DNA of 64,000 nucleotides, from contig JAXLVN010000001.1 of the NCBI GenBank assembly GCA_046328995.1, forward strand, positions 1,302,001 to 1,366,000, read 5' to 3'. Every line of letters starts with the position of its first letter. Position 1 is the first letter of the stretch. The notes under the pieces were generated by a model that ran no database searches, was not told where the DNA came from, and saw only the letters and a program-made list of their open reading frames with translations. The translations under genes were made by a program, and so were the position numbers. Shown in pieces: positions 51,893-61,816 of the stretch. The stretch comes from JADJXV01 sp046328995 (GTDB taxonomy: Bacteria > Bacteroidota > Ignavibacteria > Kapaibacteriales > UBA961).

Positions 51893-53662
51893 TCAGCGAT
51901 TCACCACAACCGGCTTGGAAATTATCCCCGTCTCCGTGCGGAACTGGATGCTGTACATTCCATTCGGCAAGTTCGACACATCAATTTCATACGTTGATGT
52001 CGCGCCTAGTACTTCGCAGTCGACGACCATTCCCAATGTATTCACCAATTGTACCGAACGAATTCCTTCGATACCGGAGATGGTAACTGATGTCGATGAT
52101 GGATTGGGAGAGATAGTGATACCGCTGATTGGAGGTTGAATTTCTTCTTCGACAGCAGATGGCTGACTCATGAGTGGAAGTGGTATTCCGTCAGGGTTGA
52201 ACATTTGTAAACATTTCCAACCTTTAGCATTTGAAGGGAAATAAAATGTATTGGAAGAGTCAATAACGAAATACGGTACATAAATAGATTTTACAGCAAG
52301 TGGGCTGTTTTCATCATTATAGATTTTTTTTACACTTACTCTATCGAATTGAATGAGTTGCCGCCACCCACTTAATAGCCAAATGTCACCATGCATGTCA
52401 AATTCAAATTTTGTAAAATGTGCTTCAAATTTCAAATCTGGATTCTCCTTCAGCGGTATGGAATCTAATGCAGGAAATTGTATCCATCGATTCCCATCAA
52501 ACATGACGAGCTTTTTCATTGTAATCGGCGAATGATAATAATGAACTAAGCCCCATAAATTATTTAGCTTATCTTGTTTTAATTCGTAAAATGCCATTAT
52601 AGAATCATTTGAAATTCCATCAATTTGGATAGGAATTGTATCCCATTTCACTCCATTGTAATGGTAAATTCCGGCATTCGTTTTTGAATATAATTTATCG
52701 GTTGCAAAATAGGTATCATTACTTTTGGGGTTCGAATAGATAGACGATATTTTCAGATCATGAAATATATCCGGGTTGCTAGCTAACAAATCCACTATGC
52801 CCCCATCCTCAATCGAATATGCTCCTACATCATTAGCCCAGTATTGGACACCATGTACATCTTCTGCGAATTGACTCATTATATAATTTGATCCACTTTT
52901 ATTTTTGAAAGGTGAATTAGAGCTATTATAGAGTGTTTTATAATTCCTGTCGTATTTCAATAACCCATAATTTAGCTCAACTACCATCTCTTTCTTCTTG
53001 TTGAACATAAATGGAGTTACATAGCCGGCATTATTCAGCTCTTTTGAACCGGTATAAATAAGTCTCCTTTTATTATTGCCGGATCCTATTGTATGCTCAT
53101 GCGTAGGTAGGTAATAATTATGATATGAAGTATCTTGGGTTACAAATAAGTAACTTGGGAACAACGTTTCGTAACTATCTTGCGGTTTTAGCTCTAGTAA
53201 GTACCAATTTTGTACTTGCTTTACTCTAATAAACAAAGAGTCTTTGCCAATTTTATTATTATTATTGATAGTGATGTAAATCCGATAGAATCCTGTATCA
53301 GCTTGATTCGCCTTTATTGAGCATGATAATGGTTTATATGGCTTATTTACTGCGTTTGTAGGTATATCCAATAAGGGAGGGTTTCTGAGCCAAGTATTTG
53401 ATCCTGATGTTTCTTTCAGACATGGTTTCCACGTACCATCTCCATCTAAAAACATGTAATTACCGATGCCGGCTCCCAAGAAGAGTGTAGCACTAAATGT
53501 ACTATCGTGTTGGATGAAATTTAGCGTGAAGGATGAGTTCTCCCCAACTGTGAGCTCAACTGTATCTCTGGATATGAAAATATCAAACCAATCTGAAGCG
53601 AGGAGTTTTGAGGGAAGCACCAGGGTACAGACAACAGAAAAAATAGCAACAAATACTTTCAT
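51893..53662 (-). CDS. T9SS-type secreted protein with C-terminal sorting domain (589 aa)
   Basis: The start ATG gives MKVFVAIFSVVCTLVLPSKLLA, a signal peptide with GGAG nine bases upstream. A longer frame adds 30 residues and is unlikely. The body (about residues 25-500) is not recognised; it has YLPTHEH, WDTIPIQIDG and other short repeats that suggest a propeller-like sensor fold. The C-terminus is a type A T9SS sorting domain: ISPNPSSTSVTISG, LVNTLGMVVD, GMYSIQF and VVVNR. The body is plainly more AT-rich than the tail-coding part (51893-52190). It is secreted or anchored at the cell surface. Confidence 0.87.
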   Translation of the reverse strand: MKVFVAIFSVVCTLVLPSKLLASDWFDIFISRDTVELTVGENSSFTLNFIQHDSTFSATLFLGAGIGNYMFLDGDGTWKPCLKETSGSNTWLRNPPLLDIPTNAVNKPYKPLSCSIKANQADTGFYRIYITINNNNKIGKDSLFIRVKQVQNWYLLELKPQDSYETLFPSYLFVTQDTSYHNYYLPTHEHTIGSGNNKRRLIYTGSKELNNAGYVTPFMFNKKKEMVVELNYGLLKYDRNYKTLYNSSNSPFKNKSGSNYIMSQFAEDVHGVQYWANDVGAYSIEDGGIVDLLASNPDIFHDLKISSIYSNPKSNDTYFATDKLYSKTNAGIYHYNGVKWDTIPIQIDGISNDSIMAFYELKQDKLNNLWGLVHYYHSPITMKKLVMFDGNRWIQFPALDSIPLKENPDLKFEAHFTKFEFDMHGDIWLLSGWRQLIQFDRVSVKKIYNDENSPLAVKSIYVPYFVIDSSNTFYFPSNAKGWKCLQMFNPDGIPLPLMSQPSAVEEEIQPPISGITISPNPSSTSVTISGIEGIRSVQLVNTLGMVVDCEVLGATSTYEIDVSNLPNGMYSIQFRTETGIISKPVVVNR

Positions 53663-53889
53663 AGTATTCTCCAATTTTTGAATGAAAAGTTCCCATTGAC
53701 GGGAGATGTAGATATCGTATAGTAGCGAAGCAGGTATAACTAGAAACGACACACTAACTTCTTTTTCCTACAAAACTTGCGATAATTTTGCTAACAAACA
53801 AGAAGAAAATCCGGGAATCTGGAATTTATCGAGAAGCAGATCGATTTTTGAAATGAAATGAGCGTAGTTTACCCCAATATTCCGAGAAC

Positions 53890-53965
53890 GGTTGGACGGC
53901 CACGGGTGACCGCAGGCAACGCTTGGAAGGTAAATTACGGGGTCACCAAAATAAAATTTGGGGAA
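53890..53965 (+). repeat. Dispersed intergenic repeat, copy 2 (GGTGACCGCAGGC family)
   Basis: TTGGACGGC, CACGGGTGACCGCAGGC and TGGAAGGTAAATTACGGGGTCACCAAAAT match copy 1 at 880-920 and, inverted, copy 3 at 58481-58537 over 60 or more bases. The remainder of the gap 53663-54062 shows no gene. TAATTTTG at 53783-53790 is a weak promoter candidate. Confidence 0.75.
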
Positions 53966-54062
53966 TTGGAATAAAACACTTGCCAAAGCCAGCCAAATTA
54001 AATAACTTTGCTCATTAGGATTGAGTAGTTTCATTTTTCTGAAAAACAAACGAGGAATTTCG

Positions 54063-56558
54063 ATGAATAAAGCAGTAATTATGGCGGGTGGATTCGGAAC
54101 GCGGCTTCGCCCATTAACGACGAGTATCCCCAAACCGATGGTGCCGCTGATTAATGTTCCGATGATGGAACACATTGTTAACCTGCTGAAATCCCACGAT
54201 ATTACCGACATTGTTTCCCTCCTCTACTACCAGCCCGACGTTATAAAAAATCATTTTGGCACCGGCGATAATTTTGGCATTACGATGCAGTATCGTGAAG
54301 CAGCTGCCGACTATGGCACAGCCGGCAGTGTGCGCAATGCGGCCGATTTGCTCAATGATCGATTTATCATTATCAGCGGCGATGTGCTCACGGATTTTGA
54401 TATTTCGGCGGCGCTTGAATTCCACAAGCAAAAAGGTGCGAAGGCGACGATTATGCTCACGCGGGTGCCGAATCCCCTACAATTTGGGATTGTGATGACC
54501 GATAGCGAGGGTCGCATCACCCGTTTTCTCGAGAAGCCGTCGTGGGGCGAGGTGTTTTCCGATACGATTAATACGGGAATTTATATTCTTGATGCCGATG
54601 TTTTGGATTTGATTCCTTATCAACGTGATTTTGATTTCAGCAAGGATTTATTCCCTCTTATGCTCAAGCAAAACATGCCGTTATACGGTTATATTGCTGA
54701 TGGTTACTGGCGTGACATCGGTAATTTGAACGAATATCAAATCGCCTGTATGGACGTGCTCGACAGCAAGGTAAAAATCACCATTTCGGGTGAAGAAAAA
54801 GATAAATGTATTGTGGGCGAAGGCGTGGGAATTTCTCCGTCGGCGAGCTTTTCGGGTATGGTGGTGCTTGGCAATCATACGACCGTGGGTGACCATGCGA
54901 GTTTGCGTAATTGTGTGATTGGTAATAATGTTACTATCGGTGCCGGCGCGAGACTCTCGGGCGTGGTGCTCTGGGATAATGTCATCATCGGCGAGGGCGC
55001 ATCGCTGACGGACGATGTGATTTGTAATGATGCGGTAATTGGCGGTGACTCGACCATTTCTGAGAATGTATTTATTGCCGAAAGCTGTATTATTGGACGT
55101 GAAGCGACGCTGATGCCGAATATTAAACTATGGCCACGGAAGCAGGTCGAGGCGGGAGCGATTCTGTCGCGAAGCTTGGTACAGGAAGAAAAATGGCTCC
55201 GCGAACTCTTTACGGATGCGCGAGTTACAGGACTATCGAATATTGAAATCAATCCTGAATTTGCCGCTAAACTAGGCGCAGCGATTGGGAATGCCGTTGG
55301 TGCTAATACAACGATTGTCGCAAGCCGAGATGCCGATGCCGCGAGCCGGATGACACACCGCGCGCTCATGAGCGGACTCATGTCGGCCGGGGTAACGGTG
55401 AATGACCTGCAAGTGACGTCGATACCGCAGACGCGGCAGGAATTGCGGAACGGCAAAGCAGTTGCCGGACTGCATGTGCGGCGCTCCATTCGGCAGCATG
55501 ATCGAACGGATATCATTGTATTTAATAGTGATGGAAGGGACTTACCGTCATCAAAAGCAAAGAATATCGAACGTTTTTTCTTCGGCGAGGATATCAAGCG
55601 TGTATCCTATGACAAGGTTGGTGATATCAATTTCCCCGAGCGTACAAATGAGGCATATCGGAATCGTTTTCTGGAGGCATTAGAAAGTGATGCTATTTCG
55701 AACAAACATTTTAAGATACTCGTTGATTATTCGTTTGGTCTGGCTTCGACGATATTCCCGCAAATCCTTGGTAAATTTCAGGCTACCGTTGTGTCGATGA
55801 ATAATTATATGGATGTGTCGCGGCCATATTCGGATACGAGCACGGACGAGGAGGCTGCAGAATCGGCGACGGTTATGCGGTCATTGGGGTATGAGCTGGG
55901 CTTCAAGATTGACGCCGGAGCCGAGAAAATCGCGATTGTCGATGAACGTGGTAATTGGTTCTCCCGTCAGCGTTTACTTACCATCATGACTAAATTATTC
56001 TTAGAATCGAATCGCAGCCGGGAGCCGTATTCGATAGCAATACCGGTGATGGCGAGCAGTGAAATTGATATGATTGCCAAGGACTACAATGTGCAGGTTG
56101 TGCGTATTAAAAACACGCATTCGGCGATGATGGATGCGACGCAGAACAGGGATATAGCGTTTGTCGGCGGCACGCGCGGCGGGTTTATTTTTACGGATTT
56201 CTTGTTTGCGTCGGATGGAATGTTCAGCGTAGCAAAGACCATGGAAATGCTTGCGCTTACCGGAATTAAAATCTCCGAACTCGACGCTCAGCTCCCCCGC
56301 CGGTATCAGCATCAGACGAGTGTGGACTGTGCCTGGGAGAATAAGGGCACGGTGATGCGTCGTGCGATGGAGCATTCCGAGGGCAACGAGCGGATGCTGA
56401 TTGACGGAGTGAAGATATTTCAGGGCGGCAATTCAATATTACTCTTACCGGACAGAGAAAAAGCAGCGTTTATCGTGATCACTGAGAGTGACACCAATGG
56501 CGGCGCGTTGGAGCTGTCGGAGCGGTATTCATCGCTTGTGAACCAGTGGGCTGCGTAG
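54063..56558 (+). CDS. Mannose-1-phosphate guanylyltransferase-like protein fused to degenerate phosphomannomutase domain
   Basis: An 831-residue fusion. The nucleotidyltransferase domain (1-235) opens with MAGGFGTRLRPLTT (7-20). Left-handed beta-helix hexapeptides (about 250-360) follow. A four-part phosphohexomutase region (about 375-831) comes last. In this second part the phosphoserine loop TASHNP is replaced by HVRRSIRQHDRTDII (near residue 470). The metal loop DGDADR is replaced by DAGAEK (near residue 617). It is thus probably inactive as a mutase and may serve for regulation or binding. The nucleotidyltransferase half should make GDP-mannose or a similar sugar nucleotide. The start ATG has an AGGA ribosome-binding site. 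Confidence 0.92.
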   Translation: MNKAVIMAGGFGTRLRPLTTSIPKPMVPLINVPMMEHIVNLLKSHDITDIVSLLYYQPDVIKNHFGTGDNFGITMQYREAAADYGTAGSVRNAADLLNDRFIIISGDVLTDFDISAALEFHKQKGAKATIMLTRVPNPLQFGIVMTDSEGRITRFLEKPSWGEVFSDTINTGIYILDADVLDLIPYQRDFDFSKDLFPLMLKQNMPLYGYIADGYWRDIGNLNEYQIACMDVLDSKVKITISGEEKDKCIVGEGVGISPSASFSGMVVLGNHTTVGDHASLRNCVIGNNVTIGAGARLSGVVLWDNVIIGEGASLTDDVICNDAVIGGDSTISENVFIAESCIIGREATLMPNIKLWPRKQVEAGAILSRSLVQEEKWLRELFTDARVTGLSNIEINPEFAAKLGAAIGNAVGANTTIVASRDADAASRMTHRALMSGLMSAGVTVNDLQVTSIPQTRQELRNGKAVAGLHVRRSIRQHDRTDIIVFNSDGRDLPSSKAKNIERFFFGEDIKRVSYDKVGDINFPERTNEAYRNRFLEALESDAISNKHFKILVDYSFGLASTIFPQILGKFQATVVSMNNYMDVSRPYSDTSTDEEAAESATVMRSLGYELGFKIDAGAEKIAIVDERGNWFSRQRLLTIMTKLFLESNRSREPYSIAIPVMASSEIDMIAKDYNVQVVRIKNTHSAMMDATQNRDIAFVGGTRGGFIFTDFLFASDGMFSVAKTMEMLALTGIKISELDAQLPRRYQHQTSVDCAWENKGTVMRRAMEHSEGNERMLIDGVKIFQGGNSILLLPDREKAAFIVITESDTNGGALELSERYSSLVNQWAA

Positions 56559-56655
56559 TTCGGTAACTATATGGTAAAAAAAAAGATAACCTCTAATCAA
56601 TCTCAAAGATAGCAAGAAGTTCATTCGACCGTACATCTTTTCATCGGAGCACTTG

Positions 56656-58428
56656 ATGTATTACATTACTATTTTTTTATTACTTGTAGTACAAGCGCTG
56701 TGTAGTGCGCAAGAAGAAACTACTAACTGGTATTTTGGCGATAGAGTTGGGCTTAGTTTTGCAAGCGGAACACCTGTACTGCTCAATGACGGTAAAATGA
56801 GTACGACTGAAGGCTGCGCAGTGATGTCAGACAGAACAACCGGCAAACTACTTTTTTATACAGATGGCAGCACAATTTGGAATGGTAATCATGATGTTGT
56901 AAAGAATGGCACAGGACTCATGGGAGGTGCGTCCGGTACCCAAACTGCATTAATAATCCCGAATCCTGGTAATGAGAAAGAGTACTATATTTTTACAGTC
57001 CCGGATCTCACGACAAGTTCCACACCGCTAACAGAGAGTATGTACTATTCTCTTGTAAGTGTTGCTAATCCTGCCATAGACATACTTGTTAAAAATGTCA
57101 AGTTGTTAGATGGCGTTTCTGAAAAGCTAACCGGTTCTTTAGATAATACTGGTAAAGGTTATTGGGTGGTGACTCACCATCGACAAAACAATGAATTTTA
57201 CTCGTATCACATTACATCCAAAGGAATCAACACATCACCAGTAATTTCAAAGTATATTGCGCCAACTATCGATCACACTGCCGGATATATCCGCATTTCT
57301 CCGGACCGTTTGAAACTGGCTATAGCGACCCATAACGCGAGCTCATTTTTAGCACTTTTTGATTTCAATCCTGCAACAGGCGAACTGTACAACTATAGGT
57401 TACTTGGCAAACCAGCGAACAATGATAAGTTTTATGGTGTTTCATTTTCACCTGACAACTCTAAGCTCTACGCAATAGGCAAAACTTTTTTGAGCAGAAT
57501 TTATGAATCTGCACTCTTTCAATATGAAGTAAACTTACCAACAAGCACAGAGATACAGAATTCTGTCGTTGTTTTTCCGGTAAGAATTCCTGTTACTTTT
57601 GTAGCTTCTCTCCAGTTAGCAATGGATTGTAAAATCTACATTGCTTCAACGTTTAGAAAATACCTCGATATTATACATTCTCCCAATGAGAAAGGTGTTC
57701 TATGTCAATATCAAGAAGACGCTATTGCATTACCTAGACAATGTAATCTTGGATTACCCAATTTTATCAATTACACTTCAATATCTCGCAACTTTAGTTT
57801 ATCTCCGGATACAATAACATTTATTCCAAATGATGTATCCCAAATTGAACTTAACATCCCAAGAGATATATCTGAGTGGCACTTACGAATACTTTACAAT
57901 CCGCTTATTGCTCAATTTGACACCATAGCCCGTCAGTCTCCAACTCTACACATCACCTCACTGAAAGTCCAAAACAATGGTCAACTCTCCCTCAATGGTA
58001 CCGGTGCAATTGGTACGCTTCTCTTAAATTTTAAAACATATTTACCACATACCAGCGATTCAATTTTTGCGTTCCAGTTGATGCTTGATTCCGTCAAAAG
58101 CAGTTCTACTTGTGGAGATATTCTTTCCACCGGCAACACCCTCAAAACCGGTGACTACTGCGGTCGCAATTTCCGCTATGTCAGTGGCACCGGCAGCACG
58201 TATTTCCTCTCGGCAGCTAATATGCAAGTACATTTCGGCGTCGGACTCGCAGGAAATATTCGCCTCGAAGTGTTTGATTTTCTTGGACGATCCGTGCAAG
58301 TGCTTGCTGACACGTACTTTGAACCGGGTAGCTATTCCACTACCGTCGAACTTCCGACCGGATTGTACTTCTGCCGCATGAGCGCCGGGGTCGTTGAAAA
58401 AGCAGTGAAGATGGTGGTGGTGCGGTAA
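56656..58428 (+). CDS. T9SS-type secreted protein with N-terminal beta-propeller-like domain (590 aa)
   Basis: A secreted protein with signal peptide MYYITIFLLLVVQALCSAQ. The ATG at 56656 follows a GGAG site; an in-frame TTG one codon earlier is unlikely. The body begins EETTNWYFGDRVGLSFASG, typical of Bacteroidota proteins with a WD40-like N-terminal propeller, and includes PDLTTSS, HTAGYIRISPD. A cohesin/Ig-like domain follows (about 400-500). The tail is a T9SS sorting domain: VHFGVGLAGNIRLEVFDFLGR, GLYFCRM and AVKMVVVR. The body is AT-rich, and the tail-coding part from about 57950 is GC-richer. It goes out by the T9SS to the surface or medium. Confidence 0.88.
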   Translation: MYYITIFLLLVVQALCSAQEETTNWYFGDRVGLSFASGTPVLLNDGKMSTTEGCAVMSDRTTGKLLFYTDGSTIWNGNHDVVKNGTGLMGGASGTQTALIIPNPGNEKEYYIFTVPDLTTSSTPLTESMYYSLVSVANPAIDILVKNVKLLDGVSEKLTGSLDNTGKGYWVVTHHRQNNEFYSYHITSKGINTSPVISKYIAPTIDHTAGYIRISPDRLKLAIATHNASSFLALFDFNPATGELYNYRLLGKPANNDKFYGVSFSPDNSKLYAIGKTFLSRIYESALFQYEVNLPTSTEIQNSVVVFPVRIPVTFVASLQLAMDCKIYIASTFRKYLDIIHSPNEKGVLCQYQEDAIALPRQCNLGLPNFINYTSISRNFSLSPDTITFIPNDVSQIELNIPRDISEWHLRILYNPLIAQFDTIARQSPTLHITSLKVQNNGQLSLNGTGAIGTLLLNFKTYLPHTSDSIFAFQLMLDSVKSSSTCGDILSTGNTLKTGDYCGRNFRYVSGTGSTYFLSAANMQVHFGVGLAGNIRLEVFDFLGRSVQVLADTYFEPGSYSTTVELPTGLYFCRMSAGVVEKAVKMVVVR

Positions 58429-58480
58429 ACCGGCATCAGGTATGGTGGAGCAAGCTGAGGGAATCAACACGTATTCATTT

Positions 58481-58537
58481 GGTACCCCTTCATCAATTTC
58501 CGGCCGTCGCTTGCGGCCACCCTTTGCCGTCCAACCA
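58481..58537 (-). repeat. Dispersed intergenic repeat, copy 3, inverted (GGTGGCCGCAAGC family)
   Basis: Read on the minus strand it runs GGTTGGACGGC, AAAGGGTGGCCGCAAGCGACGGCCGGAAATT and GGGGTACCAAAT, matching copy 2 over about 60 bases. It lies in the gap between two T9SS cargo genes. Confidence 0.75.
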
Positions 58538-58627
58538 TTGTACGACGTTGTTTCTCCATCCCCCCAGACGCTCGTCTCTGCGGCGCGAGGCGGGGAGTAT
58601 GCCTCATCATTCTATCAAAGGAACTCC

Positions 58628-60961
58628 ATGCAATCAGTTTTTACTCAACGGAGGTACATACGCCTCGCATTACTCGCACTCCTCATCGGACTGTACAGCT
58701 CTTCTAACGCGCAGCAATACCGCTGGAATCTCCTGACTACCCCTCCGCAACGAACCCAGATGAACGCAATCGCCGTCTCACCAAATGGGAAATATGTCGT
58801 TAGTGTCGGACAATTTACGTCAGTTCTCGAAAGCAATAATTATGGCACTTCCTTCTTTGAACAATCCTTCGGTGTCATGGGTGACCTTCTGGCAGTCACG
58901 TTTTTCTCGCCCGAAGGCGTCATAGCTTCAGATGATGACGGGCATATCTATCGCCGTGAAACGTCCGGTGGAATCTGGACGACGAGCAGTATCAACCCCG
59001 GGAATCGTTTTCACACCATCGAATATGCCGGCGCACATACGCTCCTCATCGGAGCCGGCAATGGTGATATCTATCGAAGTACCGATGACGGTAACCATTG
59101 GACAAAAGCTATTGCCCTTCCGTCGGCTATTTATTCCATCGCCACCTCCAAAACCGGCACCTGCATGGCTGTCGGCGCACGCGGAATGATCGCGCTCAGC
59201 ATGGATAATGGTCTCACGTGGGAACTCTCTGCAACTCAAGTTGATACAGCGATTACCCTTCGACGCGCGGCGTTTGTGAGTGACAGCACCTGGGTAATTG
59301 CCGGCGATACGTCCTACGCCGCCCGGACGACCGATCATGGCACCTCGTGGACGCCGCTTCCTCTTGACCGGTCAATTACTCAGAAAGTCTATTATCCGCT
59401 GGCTCTTGCATTTAATTCCACAGGACACGGGATGCTTATCGGATGGAATAATTATCTTGCAAGTGCTTTTATCTACAGCACTTTCGATGGTGGTACTACA
59501 TGGCAAACCGGTGAGAATACGCTCGGCGACCCGGCGAGTCAATTGCTGTATGTCAGTGATATTGCATTCCCGGACAGCAGTCTTCGGGCGATGTCATCGG
59601 GAAATAGCACGCGCATATCCTCCATTCGCCTTATCCCGGATTCTCTTCCCTATCTCTATGAACGTCGGGAGATTATCTCACGACTCATGACCGGTGCTGA
59701 GAATAGTCCAGTGGCATTTTCACCTGCTTCTCCAAGTACATTCTTTACGGTTTACCGGGAAGGCAAGTCACGTTTTGACGGTGGGATTCCCCGTCAATTT
59801 AATGTGCTTGAAGAGCGTTCGCAGGAAGGAGCACTTATAAAACGTTGGCATGAAGCACCCCGCTACGACTCAACGTTTACGACGAATCTTTCCTTTGAGT
59901 CGGCTACGTATCTTTCTGCTACTTCAGCACTTATACTCGCTGACTCCGGCGCTGCAGACGGCTCCTATACGTACAAACGCCTCCTCTCGACGACGGATGG
60001 CGGTGCGTCCTGGAAGAGTAGTACACCGGATTCTCATCTTCGACTCAGCAGTCCTGTGGTCAAATCTCCTACCGAATTTATGGTGGCAGCCGGCATTACT
60101 ACAGCGTATTACACAACGAGCGGCGGGGCATCGTGGATACGTGCCGCACTCCCTGCCGGCACGACGAGTACAAATCTTGCGACATCGGCGCAATCGTTCC
60201 TCGCTTTTATCACACAAAAAGACAATTCCACGGCGCTTTTGCGATGGGCAGACAGCAATCAATGGGAAGTGCTTCTCAGTACTATTCCTACCGGCAAGCG
60301 AGTGTTTCTTTCCCAAAACACGATCGTAATTCTTGGTTCGGACAGCACGTATACCATCAGTATCTCACCTGATGAACGCACGGCAACGCTAACAACGATA
60401 GGTGCAATCAAGGATAAATTCACCCCAAATTTGTCGATAGTGCAGGCATACCGGAATAAACTTTTTGAAGTAAGCAGGAATTATATCATCCACATATCGT
60501 CGGACACCGGGCGGACGCTCGTACCGATGGTCCCTGATAAAGCGCTGCGATACCTTCAAACCATTTCTTCTCCCACTGACAAGCCGGTTGGGATGTTCAT
60601 GCTCGGCAGCAGACTCTACCTCGGCATGGCGTATGGCACAATTATCTATACTGACCTGAGCGACACGATAACGACAAGTGTAGAATTTACAAGCACTTCC
60701 CCGCTCCCATCTCCCTACCCCAATCCATCAAGCATCAGCACGACGCTGAAAATTCCACGTTCACTTGTGGCGGGTAATGGCGCACTTTCCCTCAAGATTT
60801 ATTCTCCCGTAGGCGTTGAAATGGCTGATCTTACGCAGCAGCTTACCATGCAGGATGAGTGTATCACTGCCACGCTGCGAACTGCTGAGTTTGCGCCGGG
60901 GGTGTATTATGCGGTGTGGGGTGGTGGAGTGATCGTGCAGAAGGTGGTGGTGGTGCGGTGA
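58628..60961 (+). CDS. T9SS-type secreted protein with BNR/Ycf48-like propeller (777 aa)
   Basis: The start ATG gives MQSVFTQRRYIRLALLALLIGLYSSSNAQ, a signal peptide with AAAGGA eight bases upstream. A longer frame adds 62 residues of translated repeat and is unlikely. The body has repeated BNR/Ycf48-like units: GNGDIYRSTDDGNHWTKAI, ALSMDNGLTWEL, YSTFDGGTTWQTG, LLSTTDGGASWKS, ASWIRAAL. Each carries the TxDGGxxW Asp box of a sortilin/Ycf48 propeller. A T9SS sorting domain closes it: PYPNPSSISTTLKI, LKIYSPVGVEM, GVYYAVW and QKVVVVR. The protein is exported and processed by the type IX system. It is related in plan to its upstream neighbour. Confidence 0.9.
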   Translation: MQSVFTQRRYIRLALLALLIGLYSSSNAQQYRWNLLTTPPQRTQMNAIAVSPNGKYVVSVGQFTSVLESNNYGTSFFEQSFGVMGDLLAVTFFSPEGVIASDDDGHIYRRETSGGIWTTSSINPGNRFHTIEYAGAHTLLIGAGNGDIYRSTDDGNHWTKAIALPSAIYSIATSKTGTCMAVGARGMIALSMDNGLTWELSATQVDTAITLRRAAFVSDSTWVIAGDTSYAARTTDHGTSWTPLPLDRSITQKVYYPLALAFNSTGHGMLIGWNNYLASAFIYSTFDGGTTWQTGENTLGDPASQLLYVSDIAFPDSSLRAMSSGNSTRISSIRLIPDSLPYLYERREIISRLMTGAENSPVAFSPASPSTFFTVYREGKSRFDGGIPRQFNVLEERSQEGALIKRWHEAPRYDSTFTTNLSFESATYLSATSALILADSGAADGSYTYKRLLSTTDGGASWKSSTPDSHLRLSSPVVKSPTEFMVAAGITTAYYTTSGGASWIRAALPAGTTSTNLATSAQSFLAFITQKDNSTALLRWADSNQWEVLLSTIPTGKRVFLSQNTIVILGSDSTYTISISPDERTATLTTIGAIKDKFTPNLSIVQAYRNKLFEVSRNYIIHISSDTGRTLVPMVPDKALRYLQTISSPTDKPVGMFMLGSRLYLGMAYGTIIYTDLSDTITTSVEFTSTSPLPSPYPNPSSISTTLKIPRSLVAGNGALSLKIYSPVGVEMADLTQQLTMQDECITATLRTAEFAPGVYYAVWGGGVIVQKVVVVR

Positions 60962-61090
60962 GGAAATTATTATATAGCTAACATTATTTAAACAATAGAA
61001 TTACGATAACTTGCAATTACATTTTATAGAATGAATTTCATAGAAAGTACCTATAAGGGTACTTTACAACTTACTAACTCTAAGCTTCGC

Positions 61091-61732
61091 ATGAAAGTAC
61101 AATTTATCATACTTATAACCAGTGTTATACTCGTTTCATCCTGTAGCTATAGAATGGTTACGATGAAAGATACAGATGGGGTCGAACATACCTTTCGGGA
61201 ATATGAAACGCTTGAAGAGAATTTAGAATATGCTTTTAATTATCACTACAAGCCCCAAGTTTACAACAGATATACGGGACTAATTTCTTCAGGCGAAGAT
61301 AGGGGATTTCCCCATATCCAATTTGACAGTATTCGCGTAGGTTTTGGTCCCGAAGCACGACAATATATGCCAATATTTTCCAGCGGAATTCTCAATAGTA
61401 CCATTATTTACTGCAATGAAGACACTTCGTGCAAGCCATGTAGAAGAGGAATTATTGAAATTGACCCCAAAACGAGAAAAGAGATTCCCCATGATCGCAG
61501 TAAAGGGTATAGTCATTACATCAATATTGGAGAAATTCAAGAACCTGAAAATTTGAAAGAGTCCCCACAGCGTAGAAGATTTAAATTGTGGATTAATTGT
61601 ACCGGTGGCCATGGTTACTCTTATTATATCATAGAGCTTACAAATCCTACTGTAGATGAATATGTTGATATCAAGAGCTTTGTTCAATCTGCCCGTCTTA
61701 CTTTTCTAATGTCATTTTGTTGTGAGATTTGA
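61091..61732 (+). CDS. Hypothetical lipoprotein (213 aa)
   Basis: I do not recognise a family. The ATG at 61091 gives MKVQFIILITSVILVSSCSYRM, a lipoprotein signal with the lipobox Val-Ser-Ser-Cys18. A longer frame adds 20 polar residues and is unlikely. The mature part has CNEDTSCKPC (two further cysteines) in the middle and a hydrophobic C-terminus ending CCEI. The cysteine pairs suggest a disulfide-stabilised or metal-binding periplasmic lipoprotein. Composition is AT-rich. Confidence 0.7.
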   Translation: MKVQFIILITSVILVSSCSYRMVTMKDTDGVEHTFREYETLEENLEYAFNYHYKPQVYNRYTGLISSGEDRGFPHIQFDSIRVGFGPEARQYMPIFSSGILNSTIIYCNEDTSCKPCRRGIIEIDPKTRKEIPHDRSKGYSHYINIGEIQEPENLKESPQRRRFKLWINCTGGHGYSYYIIELTNPTVDEYVDIKSFVQSARLTFLMSFCCEI

Positions 61733-61816
61733 AATATTTGTTGAATGCTAGCAAACGACATTTTATACTATGTAACTTCCTTTACTCTACATCCTATAGT
61801 CAATTCTATACTAATC

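Noticed and set aside
53768..54211. Long minus-strand frame overlapping the start of the nucleotidyltransferase gene
   Set aside because: Its coding pattern follows the antisense of the real gene and the dispersed repeat; no motif.
58442..58627. Upstream extension of the BNR-repeat protein
   Set aside because: It translates the dispersed repeat; the signal peptide begins at 58628 with a ribosome-binding site.
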